The notes: generated by a model not told the origin, from the letters alone. Counted from the first letter of the stretch, positions 8,428 to 19,598 are shown. The stretch: DNA of 64,000 nt from Candidatus Heimdallarchaeota archaeon (GCA_021399345.1 JAAFKI010000182.1:1-64000); one strand, 5' to 3'. Made by a program: numbers and translations.

Positions 8428-8437
8428 GTGATTAACA

Positions 8438-8626
8438 ATGCCACGAACACAAAAATGCTCATATTGTGGGAAAGAAATGGAACCTGGCTGTGGTATGCTC
8501 TTTGTTCAAAGAACAGGATCAGTACTCTATTTCTGTTCAAACAAATGCAAAAAATCACAACTAGTTCTAAAACGCGATCCTAAAAAGTTGAAATGGACAG
8601 AGAGATACGAAAGGAAATTTGTGTAA
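8438..8626 (+). CDS. rpl24e: 50S ribosomal protein L24e
   Basis: 62 residues with the zinc-binding pattern CSYCGKEMEPG near the N-terminus and YFCSNKC near 31-37, ending in the basic RDPKKLKWTERYERKF typical of archaeal L24e. It lies on the large subunit near the interface. The gene is 10 nt after S28e. A T-rich stretch at 8628-8653 follows it, so part of transcription may stop before ndk. Confidence 0.97.
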   Translation: MPRTQKCSYCGKEMEPGCGMLFVQRTGSVLYFCSNKCKKSQLVLKRDPKKLKWTERYERKFV

Positions 8627-8757
8627 TCCCTTTTTCTATTAACTCTTTTTTTAAACTCTAAATGTTTATTGATTCCAATTTTCAAGGAAAATATGGTTGA
8701 ATCAATTAATTTTTATTATCACAGTAGAAATCTGTTACAAAATACAAGGTGTATAAA

Positions 8758-9207
8758 TTGGAACGAGAGTTTATTATGATTAAACCTGATGGTGTTCAAA
8801 GAGGACTTGTTGGGCAAGTAATCCAAAGAATTGAAAATGTAGGGTTCAAAATAATCGGATTGAAAATGATTACTGTTACTATTGCTCAAGCAGAGGAGCA
8901 CTATGCGATTCATAAAGAAAAACCATTTTACGAAGGTTTGTTAGAGTATATCACATGTGGACCAGTTGTTGCAATGGTAGTCGAGGGGAAGGATGCGGTT
9001 AAGATTACTAGAAAAATAGTAGGCGCGACAAATCCAGCGGATGCAGAACCGGGGTCAATTAGAGGCGATTATGCCCTAGAAATTGGGAGAAACATAATTC
9101 ATGCTGGAGATACACCAGAGAATGCAATTGTAGAATACAAAATATATTTTGCTGAATCGGAATTTGCTAGTTACTCAAAAATAGATGAAGAATGGTTATA
9201 CGAATAA
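8758..9207 (+). CDS. ndk: Nucleoside diphosphate kinase
   Basis: 149 residues from a TTG at 8758, which gives the family's usual beginning (x-ERxFIMIKPDGVQRGL) and sits 6 nt after an AAGGTG Shine-Dalgarno motif. A GTG at 8749 would overlap that motif. The active-site His that carries the phosphate lies in GRNIIHAGDTPENA (about 114-127). The enzyme equilibrates nucleoside di- and triphosphates. Its position between L24e and aIF5B is conserved in archaea. Confidence 0.96.
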   Translation: MEREFIMIKPDGVQRGLVGQVIQRIENVGFKIIGLKMITVTIAQAEEHYAIHKEKPFYEGLLEYITCGPVVAMVVEGKDAVKITRKIVGATNPADAEPGSIRGDYALEIGRNIIHAGDTPENAIVEYKIYFAESEFASYSKIDEEWLYE

Positions 9208-9376
9208 TCAACCAATCTCAACTTTTGTTTTTTGAAAAATTCTTTGACTTATTCAATTGTCTGTCATTAAGGGATTCTTCTACTAAAACTATGTTCAACC
9301 AATTTCTTTTTATTTGAAATAATCGAAAATTCCTTGAGATAAAACTATCATCAGATAAACTTCTGTGTGTGATAAA

Positions 9377-11185
9377 ATGTCAAAGGTAATAGATGCAGCT
9401 AGTGGTAAGAGATTGAGAAGTCCTATTGCCGTTATTTTAGGGCACGTAGATTCAGGTAAAACAAGTTTGTTAGATATTGTGAGAGGGACAGCAGTTCAAG
9501 CGAGAGAAGCTTCAGGTATAACCCAACATGTTGGGGCATCTTTCTTTCCATCTCAAACAATAATTGATGTTTGTGGACCACTTCTCAAAAAAGCAACTAT
9601 TAAATTAAATATTCCTGGAATGCTGATTGTTGATACACCTGGTCACGCAGCATTTATGAATCTCAGGAAAAGAGGTGCTTCTGTTGCAGACATTGCTATA
9701 CTTGTGGTCGACTGCCTTAGGGGTTTTCAGGCTCAAACTTATGAATCTCTTGATATTTTACGTGCTCGTAAAACACCTTTCATTATTGCTGCAAATAAAA
9801 TTGATAGAATCTCTTCTTGGAAATCTATTCCTGGAGCTACTTTTGCTGAAACTTATTCCAAGCAAATTCCAAAAGCAAAAGAGGATATGGATAATAGAAT
9901 CTATGATATCATGGGTGAATTATCTGCATTGAGGATGGAAGGTTTCAGATATGATCAGGTTAAGGACTTCAAAAAAGCTATTGCTATTGTTCCAACTAGT
10001 GCTAAAACTGGTGAAGGAATACCAGATTTGTTCTTAGTGTTAGCTGGATTAACACAGCAATTTATGATGCAAAAACTAGAATATAGTGAAGGACCTGGAA
10101 TAGGTACAGTTCTAGAAGTAAAAGATGAAGAAGGATTAGGAACAACAATTGATGTCATTCTTTATGATGGTGTGATAAAGAAGACGGATAAAATCGTTGT
10201 TGGGGGAAGAGAAAAACCTGCCTTGTTAAAGATTCGTGCTCTTCTTGAACCCAAAGAACTAGATGAAATGAGAGATCCAAAAGATAAATTCAAAGGAGTA
10301 GACAAGATTTATGCCTCAGCTGGTGTTAAAATTGCAGCACACGGTCTTGAGGATGCTTTAGCTGGAGCTCCATTACGAGTAGCACCTGTAGGCAAAGAAG
10401 ATGAAGTATTCAAAGAAGTTGAAGCAGAATTAGAAAGCTTTAGAATAGAGACAAAAACCAATGGAGTTATTCTAAAAGTAGACACCTTGGGAAGTTTAGA
10501 AGCATTAGTAGATATGATAAAAGAGAAAAATATTCCTATTCAGAAAGCTGATATCGGTGATGTCACAAAGATTGACGTAATTGACGCATCAATAGTCGCA
10601 AACAAAACACCTGAATTTGCTGCAATTCTCTGTTTTAATGTAGATGTACTTCCAGATGCACAAGAGGAAGTAGAGGTTAATGGAATCCAAGTATTTAATG
10701 AAAGAGTCATTTACAATCTTATTGATAGTTTTGAAAGATGGATGATTGATACAAAAGATGCTATTAAATCTGAATCTCTTAAAGATTTAACAATGCCTGG
10801 TAAAATAACCATTTTGCCTAACCACACTTTCCGAGCAAACAAACCTGCTATTGTTGGTGTAAAGGTTGTGGGCGGTCGTATTCAAACTACTCAAATGCTT
10901 ATACGTGAAGATGGACAGAGGGTAGGAAGAATTCGTCAAATACAAGATAATCAGGAAACAATTAGAGAAGCTTCTAAAGGGAAACAAGTCGCTATTTCTA
11001 TTAGAGGTCCTACTGTTGGGAGACAGATCAAAGAAGAGGATTCATTATTTGTTGATGTTCCTGAGAAACATGCTGTTTTGCTTATGAAAAGATTTAGTGA
11101 AATGATTTCCCCAGACGATATAAAAGTGCTTGAGGAATTTGCAGAGATTAAGAGGAAAAATGTGAGTAAATTTTGGGGTTGGTAA
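9377..11185 (+). CDS. infB: Translation initiation factor aIF5B (archaeal IF-2)
   Basis: 602 residues from the ATG at 9377, preceded by a GTGTGAT Shine-Dalgarno motif; a GTG at 9365 overlaps it. G-domain motifs are GHVDSGKT (about 22-29), DTPGHAAF for G3 and NKID for G4. The domain order is GTPase, beta barrel (domain II), alpha-beta-alpha domain III and a C-terminal barrel with RQIKEEDSLFVD, as in eIF5B. The long variable N-terminus of eukaryotic and bacterial IF2 is absent. The factor promotes subunit joining and placement of initiator tRNA; the initiator tRNA gene is also in this window. Confidence 0.97.
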   Translation: MSKVIDAASGKRLRSPIAVILGHVDSGKTSLLDIVRGTAVQAREASGITQHVGASFFPSQTIIDVCGPLLKKATIKLNIPGMLIVDTPGHAAFMNLRKRGASVADIAILVVDCLRGFQAQTYESLDILRARKTPFIIAANKIDRISSWKSIPGATFAETYSKQIPKAKEDMDNRIYDIMGELSALRMEGFRYDQVKDFKKAIAIVPTSAKTGEGIPDLFLVLAGLTQQFMMQKLEYSEGPGIGTVLEVKDEEGLGTTIDVILYDGVIKKTDKIVVGGREKPALLKIRALLEPKELDEMRDPKDKFKGVDKIYASAGVKIAAHGLEDALAGAPLRVAPVGKEDEVFKEVEAELESFRIETKTNGVILKVDTLGSLEALVDMIKEKNIPIQKADIGDVTKIDVIDASIVANKTPEFAAILCFNVDVLPDAQEEVEVNGIQVFNERVIYNLIDSFERWMIDTKDAIKSESLKDLTMPGKITILPNHTFRANKPAIVGVKVVGGRIQTTQMLIREDGQRVGRIRQIQDNQETIREASKGKQVAISIRGPTVGRQIKEEDSLFVDVPEKHAVLLMKRFSEMISPDDIKVLEEFAEIKRKNVSKFWGW

Positions 11186-11290
11186 ATTTCCGTGTTAAAT
11201 TTATTTGACTTAATAGAATTTTTCTTTTAACTGGGTAATCTATTTTTTAATAGTACTTAGTACATTCTTGAGCAACCTTTTGTGGTATTT

Positions 11291-12646
11291 TTACTCATTA
11301 GAGTATTTTTTCCACCAGTTTTCTACGAATTCTACACTCTCTTTTTTCTTCAAACCATATCTTCTATGTGGTTTTACTAGGTGTCTTTGAGCTTGTGCAG
11401 GAGGAATTAATAATTCTCTCTGAATTTCTCGTGCAATTTTAGTTTTTACCTTGGGAATATTTGAATCTTTAAAGCCACATTTCTTACATTTATGACCCTT
11501 ATTTAGTCCAGCACTGGTCATTCTCTTGTTGCATTTAGGACACAAAGGTGAGGTTTCATAATAATGATCAGAGATAAAAATGATTTCACATTTTTCTAAT
11601 TGAATTGTATGGGTTTCATGTTTTTGATTATATTTCACTCCCCCATATGCGGTAATTTTGTCTCCTGGTAGAAGTTCACTTATTTTTCGTTTGAAGCTTT
11701 TACTTGGTTCAAAGGCTGCAATATCAACTAATTTCTTGCTTTTCTCAATAATCCCTTGTAAAATTACGTGACCACCTAGAAGAACCCTAGGTTTACTGGT
11801 GATTTCAATATCTCCTTTAAATACTCGATAATTTTCTATACTTTCATCTGCATATTTGAAATGCTGATCAGTTCCTTGGTTTGTTCTGAAAATACAATAA
11901 GCATCTAAGGGTTCCAATGTTTTAACAATAGATAAAGCTTCTAGCATCTTTTCAGCTTCTTCTCCTCTAATACCATAAAAGACTGGATCTGGTCCAGCTG
12001 GACATATCAAAACCTTGTTTGTCTCTTCATCAATATTATTGAAGACTTCGGGGGTTAATTTCTTATCCATCTCATAAACAGATTCTTTGTTCAATCTTCT
12101 TTTTGTTCCAAGTAAATCAGATGATCTGTATGTTAATATCTCATAGGTAAAATCTTCATTTCTTGGATTCAGAGTATTACCAATAGCAGCAAGTCCTCCA
12201 ATTAAACCTCTACCATTTCCGATAAAGTAATGATCGAAACAGTGACTGGTAGCAATATCTTTTGCTTCTTCAATCAGGAGTACTTCAATTAATGCTCTCT
12301 TTGAGAATTCTTTAATGATTTCAGGTATGTTTCCTTTTACTACTACTAATCCTGGGTTTGTATTTTCATCTGGTAGATAATAACTCTCAATAGATTTCTT
12401 GATGGTAACAATTACTTGATCAACCTCTTCCTCTGCTGTTTTTATTGTGAACCCTATTGCTCCATTTCCTCTAGTTTTCCATGGGACATTTGGATTATTC
12501 CTGATAAGTCTGGGGTAATCCAAAAAAGTGACTCGACCATCAATTTCTTCAATTATTATTGTTGCTAGATGAGTTGTACAGCTTCCTTGAAGAGAATCTG
12601 TGTCATCAAAGCCAATATGAAGAATAGTGTCCCTTTGTAAAGTCAA
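11291..12646 (-). CDS. tiaS: tRNA(Ile2) 2-agmatinylcytidine synthetase TiaS
   Basis: 451 residues. The N-terminus HIGFDDTDSLQGSCTTHLA and the GNGRGLIGGLAAIGN segment (about 142-156) are signatures of TiaS, which attaches agmatine to C34 of tRNA-Ile2 so that it reads AUA. An OB-fold region follows, then a C-terminal zinc ribbon with CPKC and CKKC (about 378-400). The start is a TTG that places HIGFDDTDS at the family's usual position; no upstream ATG is available. It is the last gene of the Hsp20-Cdc48-wHTH operon, 40 nt after the regulator. Confidence 0.95.
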   Translation of the reverse strand: MTLQRDTILHIGFDDTDSLQGSCTTHLATIIIEEIDGRVTFLDYPRLIRNNPNVPWKTRGNGAIGFTIKTAEEEVDQVIVTIKKSIESYYLPDENTNPGLVVVKGNIPEIIKEFSKRALIEVLLIEEAKDIATSHCFDHYFIGNGRGLIGGLAAIGNTLNPRNEDFTYEILTYRSSDLLGTKRRLNKESVYEMDKKLTPEVFNNIDEETNKVLICPAGPDPVFYGIRGEEAEKMLEALSIVKTLEPLDAYCIFRTNQGTDQHFKYADESIENYRVFKGDIEITSKPRVLLGGHVILQGIIEKSKKLVDIAAFEPSKSFKRKISELLPGDKITAYGGVKYNQKHETHTIQLEKCEIIFISDHYYETSPLCPKCNKRMTSAGLNKGHKCKKCGFKDSNIPKVKTKIAREIQRELLIPPAQAQRHLVKPHRRYGLKKKESVEFVENWWKKYSNE

Positions 12647-12686
12647 CTTAATCCAAAGTAGAGATTAATTTGAGTAATATAAAAAA

Positions 12687-13418
12687 TTAGATAGAATACC
12701 AAACTTCGCCTCTTCTATCTTTCTCATATTTAATGAATTCAGTTTCATTAGCTAAGTGGTCTAATCGGCTACCCAAATCTCCTCTCCACATTCTCATTAG
12801 ACTAGCAAGCTCAGTTAATGAAACTTTATTTTCTGGCTTGTTTAGTAAAATCTTGAATATACTTCGAATTATATCTCTATCATGATAATCATAAACTGTT
12901 TTCTCAACTAAATCATTGAATCTAATGTAAGCCTTGTTTATCTCTTGAATAAAGACCTTTCTTTCTGAATCAAGCTTTTGGATATCTATAATGTTTTCTT
13001 TTACGCAATCTCTGATATCAGCGAGCTCTTTCGAAATCTGTATTTTAAGCTCTTGTTTCTTCTTAGATTCTTCTTTTGAGGAGTCTTGAGCAGCTTCACT
13101 TGTAGAAAAATAGTTTACATTAAAGGTATTTTGACCTACATCGATGATTAAAGAAAAGGCTTGATTCAACTTTGCATATTTTCTTGTAGGACCTTTATCA
13201 CTCACCCTTTCCACCATTGATACAATGCCTATATTTTCAAGCTCAGCTAGATATTTTGCAATAATCCTTGGAGAAACACCTAACAATCGAGAAAGCTGAA
13301 AAGAATAAAGATCTTCTTCTGATAATAATTCGAGAATTTTTCTTCTAGTAGAATTTGATAAAAAGTCTAAAATCTCAAAAACATCTAACTCTTGGTCATC
13401 TTCTGTGTTCCCTAGCAT
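12687..13418 (-). CDS. ArsR-like winged-helix regulator with a coiled-coil middle
   Basis: 243 residues. The N-terminal ILDFLSNSTRRKILELL, SFQLSRLLGVSPRIIAKYLAELE and a wing (VERVSDKGPTRKYAKLN) form a winged helix of the ArsR type (about 17-80). A charged helical segment (about 105-170) suggests dimerisation by coiled coil, and the C-terminal third could hold a second small winged-helix-like domain (LTELASLMRMWRGDLGSRLDHLA). A strong GAGGTGA motif precedes the ATG. It lies between cdc48 and tiaS (about 30 and 40 nt gaps), so it may regulate its own operon, perhaps through the inverted repeats near 16390-16430; that link is inference. Confidence 0.85.
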   Translation of the reverse strand: MLGNTEDDQELDVFEILDFLSNSTRRKILELLSEEDLYSFQLSRLLGVSPRIIAKYLAELENIGIVSMVERVSDKGPTRKYAKLNQAFSLIIDVGQNTFNVNYFSTSEAAQDSSKEESKKKQELKIQISKELADIRDCVKENIIDIQKLDSERKVFIQEINKAYIRFNDLVEKTVYDYHDRDIIRSIFKILLNKPENKVSLTELASLMRMWRGDLGSRLDHLANETEFIKYEKDRRGEVWYSI

Positions 13419-13448
13419 TTTTTCACCTCAACAAAGCAGGAAAAGGGA

Positions 13449-15692
<2,244 letters not shown>

Positions 15693-15706
15693 TCATAAAT
15701 GTAAAA

Positions 15707-16372
15707 TTAGTTAATGGGAATATCTGTACCATTCCCATTTTCGGTTTCCAGCAGTTTAAGCTTTACTTCTAGAATGCCGTTTTTCATAGTTGCGGAGATT
15801 TTTTTCTCCTTATCAATACTATATTGAATAGGGATTTTTGTGTCGATTTGTTTCTTACCATTATCTGCTTCTAGTTTTAATCCTTGTTTGACAAATTTTA
15901 ACTTAACATGTTCCTTAGCAAAACCTGGAAGCTCAACAATTAGATATAACTCTTTGTTGTTTTTATCGACTTGAAGATCATAAGCTGTTTCATATTCGTT
16001 ATCCTCTTTTTGAATAGGTGTGGCTATAGTTTCCTCAGTACCACTGACAAGTCTTGGACGACCAAAATTCCCAATCAAACGATCTAAACCTGGGAAAATA
16101 TTGGCAAATCTCTCAAAAGAACGGGTGAAAAAATCATTATCCAAATTAAAAGATCTTTCAAGACTATGAATTTTATCGAAGAGTTCTTTACCATATTTGT
16201 CAGGAATCTCCCCTAATTCACTATATTCTTCTTTTCCTTCAGCGTCACGTTTGTAGTCATATCCATACTCTTTTTCAACTCCATTAACATTGGAGTAGAA
16301 ACGAACAGTTCTGAATTCCTCATTAATACCTTCTGGGAATTCATCTTTATCTCTCTCTTTCTTGTCTTTCAT
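15707..16372 (-). CDS. Hsp20/alpha-crystallin family small heat-shock protein
   Basis: 221 residues from the ATG at 16372, with GTGAT as Shine-Dalgarno motif; the in-frame GTG at 16381 is part of that motif. The C-terminal half (about 130-215) is an alpha-crystallin domain: YDLQVDKNNKELYLIVELPGF, HVKLKFVKQGLKLEA, and the closing MKNGILEVKLK (in place of the usual A-x-x-x-n-GvL). The N-terminal half is charged and predicted loosely structured. It is longer than the 150-residue norm. The arrangement upstream of cdc48 points to a joint role with the unfoldase. The usual C-terminal I-x-I motif may be represented by DIPIN. Confidence 0.88.
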   Translation of the reverse strand: MKDKKERDKDEFPEGINEEFRTVRFYSNVNGVEKEYGYDYKRDAEGKEEYSELGEIPDKYGKELFDKIHSLERSFNLDNDFFTRSFERFANIFPGLDRLIGNFGRPRLVSGTEETIATPIQKEDNEYETAYDLQVDKNNKELYLIVELPGFAKEHVKLKFVKQGLKLEADNGKKQIDTKIPIQYSIDKEKKISATMKNGILEVKLKLLETENGNGTDIPIN

Positions 16373-16389
16373 TATAATCACTTTAAATT

Positions 16390-16460
16390 GAAAGTATTTT
16401 ACTTTCGGTATTGGACTTTCTGTTCAATACTAAAAGTCTCATACTGATATATAAATCTTT
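16390..16460 (-). promoter_or_regulatory. Promoter of the Hsp20-Cdc48 operon with two inverted repeats
   Basis: The minus strand has a TATA element TTTATATATC (about 16447-16456), predicting transcription start near 16425. Two inverted repeats lie at and after this point: GTATTG-11 nt-CAATAC (16408-16430) and the perfect GAAAGTA-TTT-TACTTTC (16390-16406). Placement just downstream of TATA is where archaeal repressors commonly block the polymerase. Confidence 0.5.
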
Positions 16461-16572
16461 CTCTTATACCTTTTGTCTTTATGGCTAATAATTCATATTT
16501 TTAATAGTCTATTGACTATACTTATAGTTTATATTCTGAAATCTTTTTGTTCATATTATACGAGGAATAAAG

Positions 16573-17157
16573 ATGGAAGCTAAAAGGTGTTGGGGGGATA
16601 AAGATGATCTCTCTAGAGATTACCACGACAATGAATGGGGAACTCCAGTTTATGATGATACAATATTATTTGAGTTTATAATTTTAGAAGGAGCACAAGC
16701 TGGATTAAACTGGATGACTATACTAAGACGAAGAGAAGGTTATAGAAAAGCTTTCAATGGTTTCGATTTCAATAAAATAGCCAAATATAACGAGAAGGAT
16801 GTTGAAAGGTTATTACAAGATGAAGGAATAATCAGAAATAAATTAAAGATTAACTCTACTATTCTCAACGCTCAAGTCTTTCTCAGGATACGTGAGGAAT
16901 TTGGAACCTTTAGTAATTATATCTGGGAATTTGTGGATAACAAGCCCATAAACAACAACGTAAAATCATGGAAAGAAGTTCCTGTTACAACAGAAATTTC
17001 AGATAAAATATCAAAGGATCTGAAAAAAAGAGGAATGAAGTTTGTTGGAAGCACCATTATCTACGCTTTTATGCAAGCTGTTGGTATGGTAAACGATCAC
17101 TTGGTGGATTGTTTTAAGCATAAAGAAATAACTACAAAACCTTATGAATTTAACTAG
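16573..17157 (+). CDS. tag: DNA-3-methyladenine glycosylase I
   Basis: 194 residues of the Tag family. RCWGDKDDLSRDYHDNEWG carries Cys6 and His18, and HLVDCFKHK near 176-183 carries the matching His and Cys of the structural zinc site. The glycosylase core GLNWMTILRRREGYRKAF (about 48-65) is typical. It removes 3-methyladenine from alkylated DNA. Tag is mainly bacterial, so transfer from bacteria is likely in the lineage's history. The O6-alkylguanine methyltransferase gene 1.9 kb away gives the region a second alkylation-repair enzyme. Confidence 0.95.
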   Translation: MEAKRCWGDKDDLSRDYHDNEWGTPVYDDTILFEFIILEGAQAGLNWMTILRRREGYRKAFNGFDFNKIAKYNEKDVERLLQDEGIIRNKLKINSTILNAQVFLRIREEFGTFSNYIWEFVDNKPINNNVKSWKEVPVTTEISDKISKDLKKRGMKFVGSTIIYAFMQAVGMVNDHLVDCFKHKEITTKPYEFN

Positions 17158-17184
17158 ATTGATTCTAGAACTTTTTTTCTCTAG

Positions 17185-17850
17185 TTACTCTAAAGGTTCT
17201 TTGAGCTTTGAGTAAATAGCACTCAGTCTTTCATAGAACCCCTTTGTATGATAAGTATGAGTAAGTTTCAATTCATACTTATCATAATGATGTCCCCATT
17301 CGTGAATCAATGTTCTAAGAAATGTTTTTGGTGCTACATACTTCTTGGTTTTAGCCGTCCTACTGTAAACAGAGATTGAATGTCTTTGATTTTCCCCTCC
17401 CCGAGTCTTATAAACTCCATAATATTGCCCCCCTCGTCTTGTTAAGCGTCTTTTACCTCCTGTATACACATGTAAATGAGGTAATTTATAGGTTCTGTTT
17501 AACTCAGCAAGTGTCTCATTTGCATAGTTATTAATTGCTTCTTCATCTCCATTTTTCAAGGCTTCAGCAAGAAATTTTACTGCAACTTGCAGAACCTTAG
17601 CACTCCCTCTAGGTAAAGAATTAATAGTTGTTTCCAGAGATTTTTTGTAATCCTTGGCCTGGGAAGCAGACCAGTTTCTAGTTTTAGTCTTTGGTTTTGG
17701 AGGTTTCATTGTGGGAGTCAATAATGAATAGGGAACTCTAAATGTATGAGATTCTGTTTTTACTGTAACCGTTTTCTTGTTCTTCCTTACAATACTTCCA
17801 TGAAGAATTTCGCCTTTATATGGAAAACTTACAATTTTGATCTCATTCAT
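17185..17850 (-). CDS. SprT-like putative zinc metallopeptidase with a small N-terminal barrel
   Basis: 221 residues. The C-terminal part has LIHEWGHHYDKYE (HExxH, about 186-190), followed by HTYHTKGFYERLSAIY, an arrangement like SprT/Spartan proteins in which a later His completes the zinc site. The N-terminal 45 residues (FPYKGEILHGSIVRKNKKTVTVKT) look like a KOW/Tudor-type beta barrel. Residues 80-150 are basic and helical. Nucleic-acid or protein-crosslink processing is possible from the SprT parallel but is inference. Gene ends converge with tag. Confidence 0.65.
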   Translation of the reverse strand: MNEIKIVSFPYKGEILHGSIVRKNKKTVTVKTESHTFRVPYSLLTPTMKPPKPKTKTRNWSASQAKDYKKSLETTINSLPRGSAKVLQVAVKFLAEALKNGDEEAINNYANETLAELNRTYKLPHLHVYTGGKRRLTRRGGQYYGVYKTRGGENQRHSISVYSRTAKTKKYVAPKTFLRTLIHEWGHHYDKYELKLTHTYHTKGFYERLSAIYSKLKEPLE

Positions 17851-17919
17851 AAACTATCTCTCGTACAAGCCCTTCTATTATGTTTTTAGTTTCTGTAATT
17901 CTCAAATGATATTGTCATC

Positions 17920-18984
17920 TCACTCTATTAAAAGTGATTGAATTAATTCATTGAATCTGGGGATTGAAATGCCAGCAATATCTTTGACCAACTTAGCAAC
18001 ATATTCCAAATGGAAAGCTGTTTCTTTGATCTGTTGTTTTGTTTCATCCCTTATACCTGCTATTTCCGATTCTTGTTCTAGAAAAATGAACATATCCATA
18101 ATTCTCCTTGTAGCAGCTAGAATCTCAAAGTATTCTATATCTTGTACTTCTGACCCCAATATTTCTTCATAAAACTTCAAAACCATATCTCGAATTTCCT
18201 TGGATGTGTACGCACCTGTTAACAGCAATGTCCAAGCAAGATCTTGACGAAAATCACCAACAAAACATGCTGGCCAATCAATTACGTATGCTTTGTCTTC
18301 TTCTGAAATAATGATATTATGAGGATGATAATCATTATGAAGTATTGAAATCCTCTCAAATTTTAAAGTGTGTTTTTTCTCTTTGAGCCATTGAAAAATG
18401 GGATTTAAATCCTGAAGTTGAAATTTTTCAACCCTTTTTCCAGAATTTTTTATTAATCTATCCAGTAAGTAACTAGGAGTTATTTCTATTTCTGATTCAA
18501 AATCTATTGGAAGTATTTTCCAATCCAAATTATGAAGTTCCACGAATAGTTTTGTTTGTATAGGAAGAATTTCATTTGTGATTTTTTCTAAATTTCCTTC
18601 TTGCAAGGCTTTGGTAAAATCATCCCCCATATCCTTACCACTAATTCTATCCATAATGATAAAGGGGTATTCGAAATATTCTAAATCCAACTCAAGAACA
18701 TGAGTTTCTGGTACAGGGTATCCTGCCTTAAACAAAGATGTTAGGACCTCAAATTCCCATTTTGTTTTCTTTTCGACATTACTACCTGGATAAATTCTGA
18801 GAATTAGTTGCTTTTTCATAGAATCTCCCTCTTCTATGTATTTGTATTTAAAAGAAAATAGCTCTGTTTCCCAACCCTTTGCAAGTGATGTTATTTCTGA
18901 TATTCTACTTTCTCTCCTTTCTGGGAATTTATTCTCAAAATATCTAGTAAGATTTTCTTCAATTGATAAAACTGATAAAGGCAT
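17920..18984 (-). CDS. Aminoglycoside-phosphotransferase (APH)-like kinase
   Basis: 354 residues from the ATG at 18984. The protein-kinase-like catalytic loop HNDYHPHNIII (about 232-242) and the metal-binding IDW (about 254) place it in the APH/choline-kinase fold; YEYPFIIMD marks the hinge region. A longer frame begins upstream at 19065, but it would run through the promoter and into the divergent gene, so I reject it. GGAG lies 12 nt before the chosen ATG, although a leaderless transcript is also possible. The substrate is unknown: family members phosphorylate sugars, homoserine, choline or antibiotics. Confidence 0.85.
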   Translation of the reverse strand: MPLSVLSIEENLTRYFENKFPERRESRISEITSLAKGWETELFSFKYKYIEEGDSMKKQLILRIYPGSNVEKKTKWEFEVLTSLFKAGYPVPETHVLELDLEYFEYPFIIMDRISGKDMGDDFTKALQEGNLEKITNEILPIQTKLFVELHNLDWKILPIDFESEIEITPSYLLDRLIKNSGKRVEKFQLQDLNPIFQWLKEKKHTLKFERISILHNDYHPHNIIISEEDKAYVIDWPACFVGDFRQDLAWTLLLTGAYTSKEIRDMVLKFYEEILGSEVQDIEYFEILAATRRIMDMFIFLEQESEIAGIRDETKQQIKETAFHLEYVAKLVKDIAGISIPRFNELIQSLLIE

Positions 18985-19005
18985 GTAAGAATCTCCAAGT
19001 GGTAT

Positions 19006-19019
19006 TTGTTTATATACTG
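19006..19019. promoter_or_regulatory. Shared TATA element of two divergent genes
   Basis: GTTTATATACTG contains the self-complementary core TATATA. It sits about 25-30 nt from the ATG on each side (18984 minus, 19043 plus), so one box could serve both genes, giving very short or absent leaders. Confidence 0.45.
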
Positions 19020-19042
19020 AAACAATTAAAAAAAATTGTGAT

Positions 19043-19567
19043 ATGATGAAAATAGTAATTTCCAAAAATAAAGAAAATTGGGCAGGGATTCTGTTAAATG
19101 AAGAAAAACTATACTACTCCCATTCTTCGTTTAAAAACAAGAAAGATGCTATTTCCTATTTGTCAAAAATTGTTGATGAAGATGTAAGTGTTGAAGAAAA
19201 TGAACATCCATATATCAAAGCTTTAATCGGAATTGAAAATGGAACCGATTATAATTTACCTAATATAGAATTTGATTTTACTGGTTTTACTGATAAAGAA
19301 ACAAAAGTACTCCAAACACTCTTTGAGGTTCCTGTTGGAGAAACTATTTCTTATGGGGAACTTGCCAAAAAAGCAGGTTTTCCAGGGGCTGCTCAATTCG
19401 TTGGTAATGTAATGATGAAAAACAGATTTGGTCCAATTATTCCTTGTCATCGTGTTATTCTATCTAGCGGGAAACTTGGTAAATTTGCAGGTGAAGCAAA
19501 CAATCCAAGGAAAAAACAGTTACTTAATCAAGAAAAAAGAACAAAGGGATTAGATAGTTTTCTCTAA
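19043..19567 (+). CDS. ogt: Methylated-DNA--protein-cysteine methyltransferase (Ogt/MGMT)
   Basis: 174 residues. The acceptor motif IPCHRVI has the reactive Cys at 135; the preceding VPVGETISYGELAKKAG is the helix-turn-helix region and RFGPIIPCHRV is canonical. It transfers alkyl groups from O6-alkylguanine to itself. The first 80 residues are a divergent N-terminal domain, as usual. The ATG lies about 27 nt after the shared TATA box, so the mRNA is probably leaderless; the second Met codon is an alternative start. Confidence 0.95.
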   Translation: MMKIVISKNKENWAGILLNEEKLYYSHSSFKNKKDAISYLSKIVDEDVSVEENEHPYIKALIGIENGTDYNLPNIEFDFTGFTDKETKVLQTLFEVPVGETISYGELAKKAGFPGAAQFVGNVMMKNRFGPIIPCHRVILSSGKLGKFAGEANNPRKKQLLNQEKRTKGLDSFL

Positions 19568-19598
19568 TCTACTTGAGTCCTTTATCTGAAAGAGGAAA

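Noticed and set aside
18985-19065. N-terminal extension of the APH-like kinase (27 extra residues)
   Set aside because: It would be translated from the shared promoter and overlap the MGMT start; the ATG at 18984 has a TATA box at proper distance.
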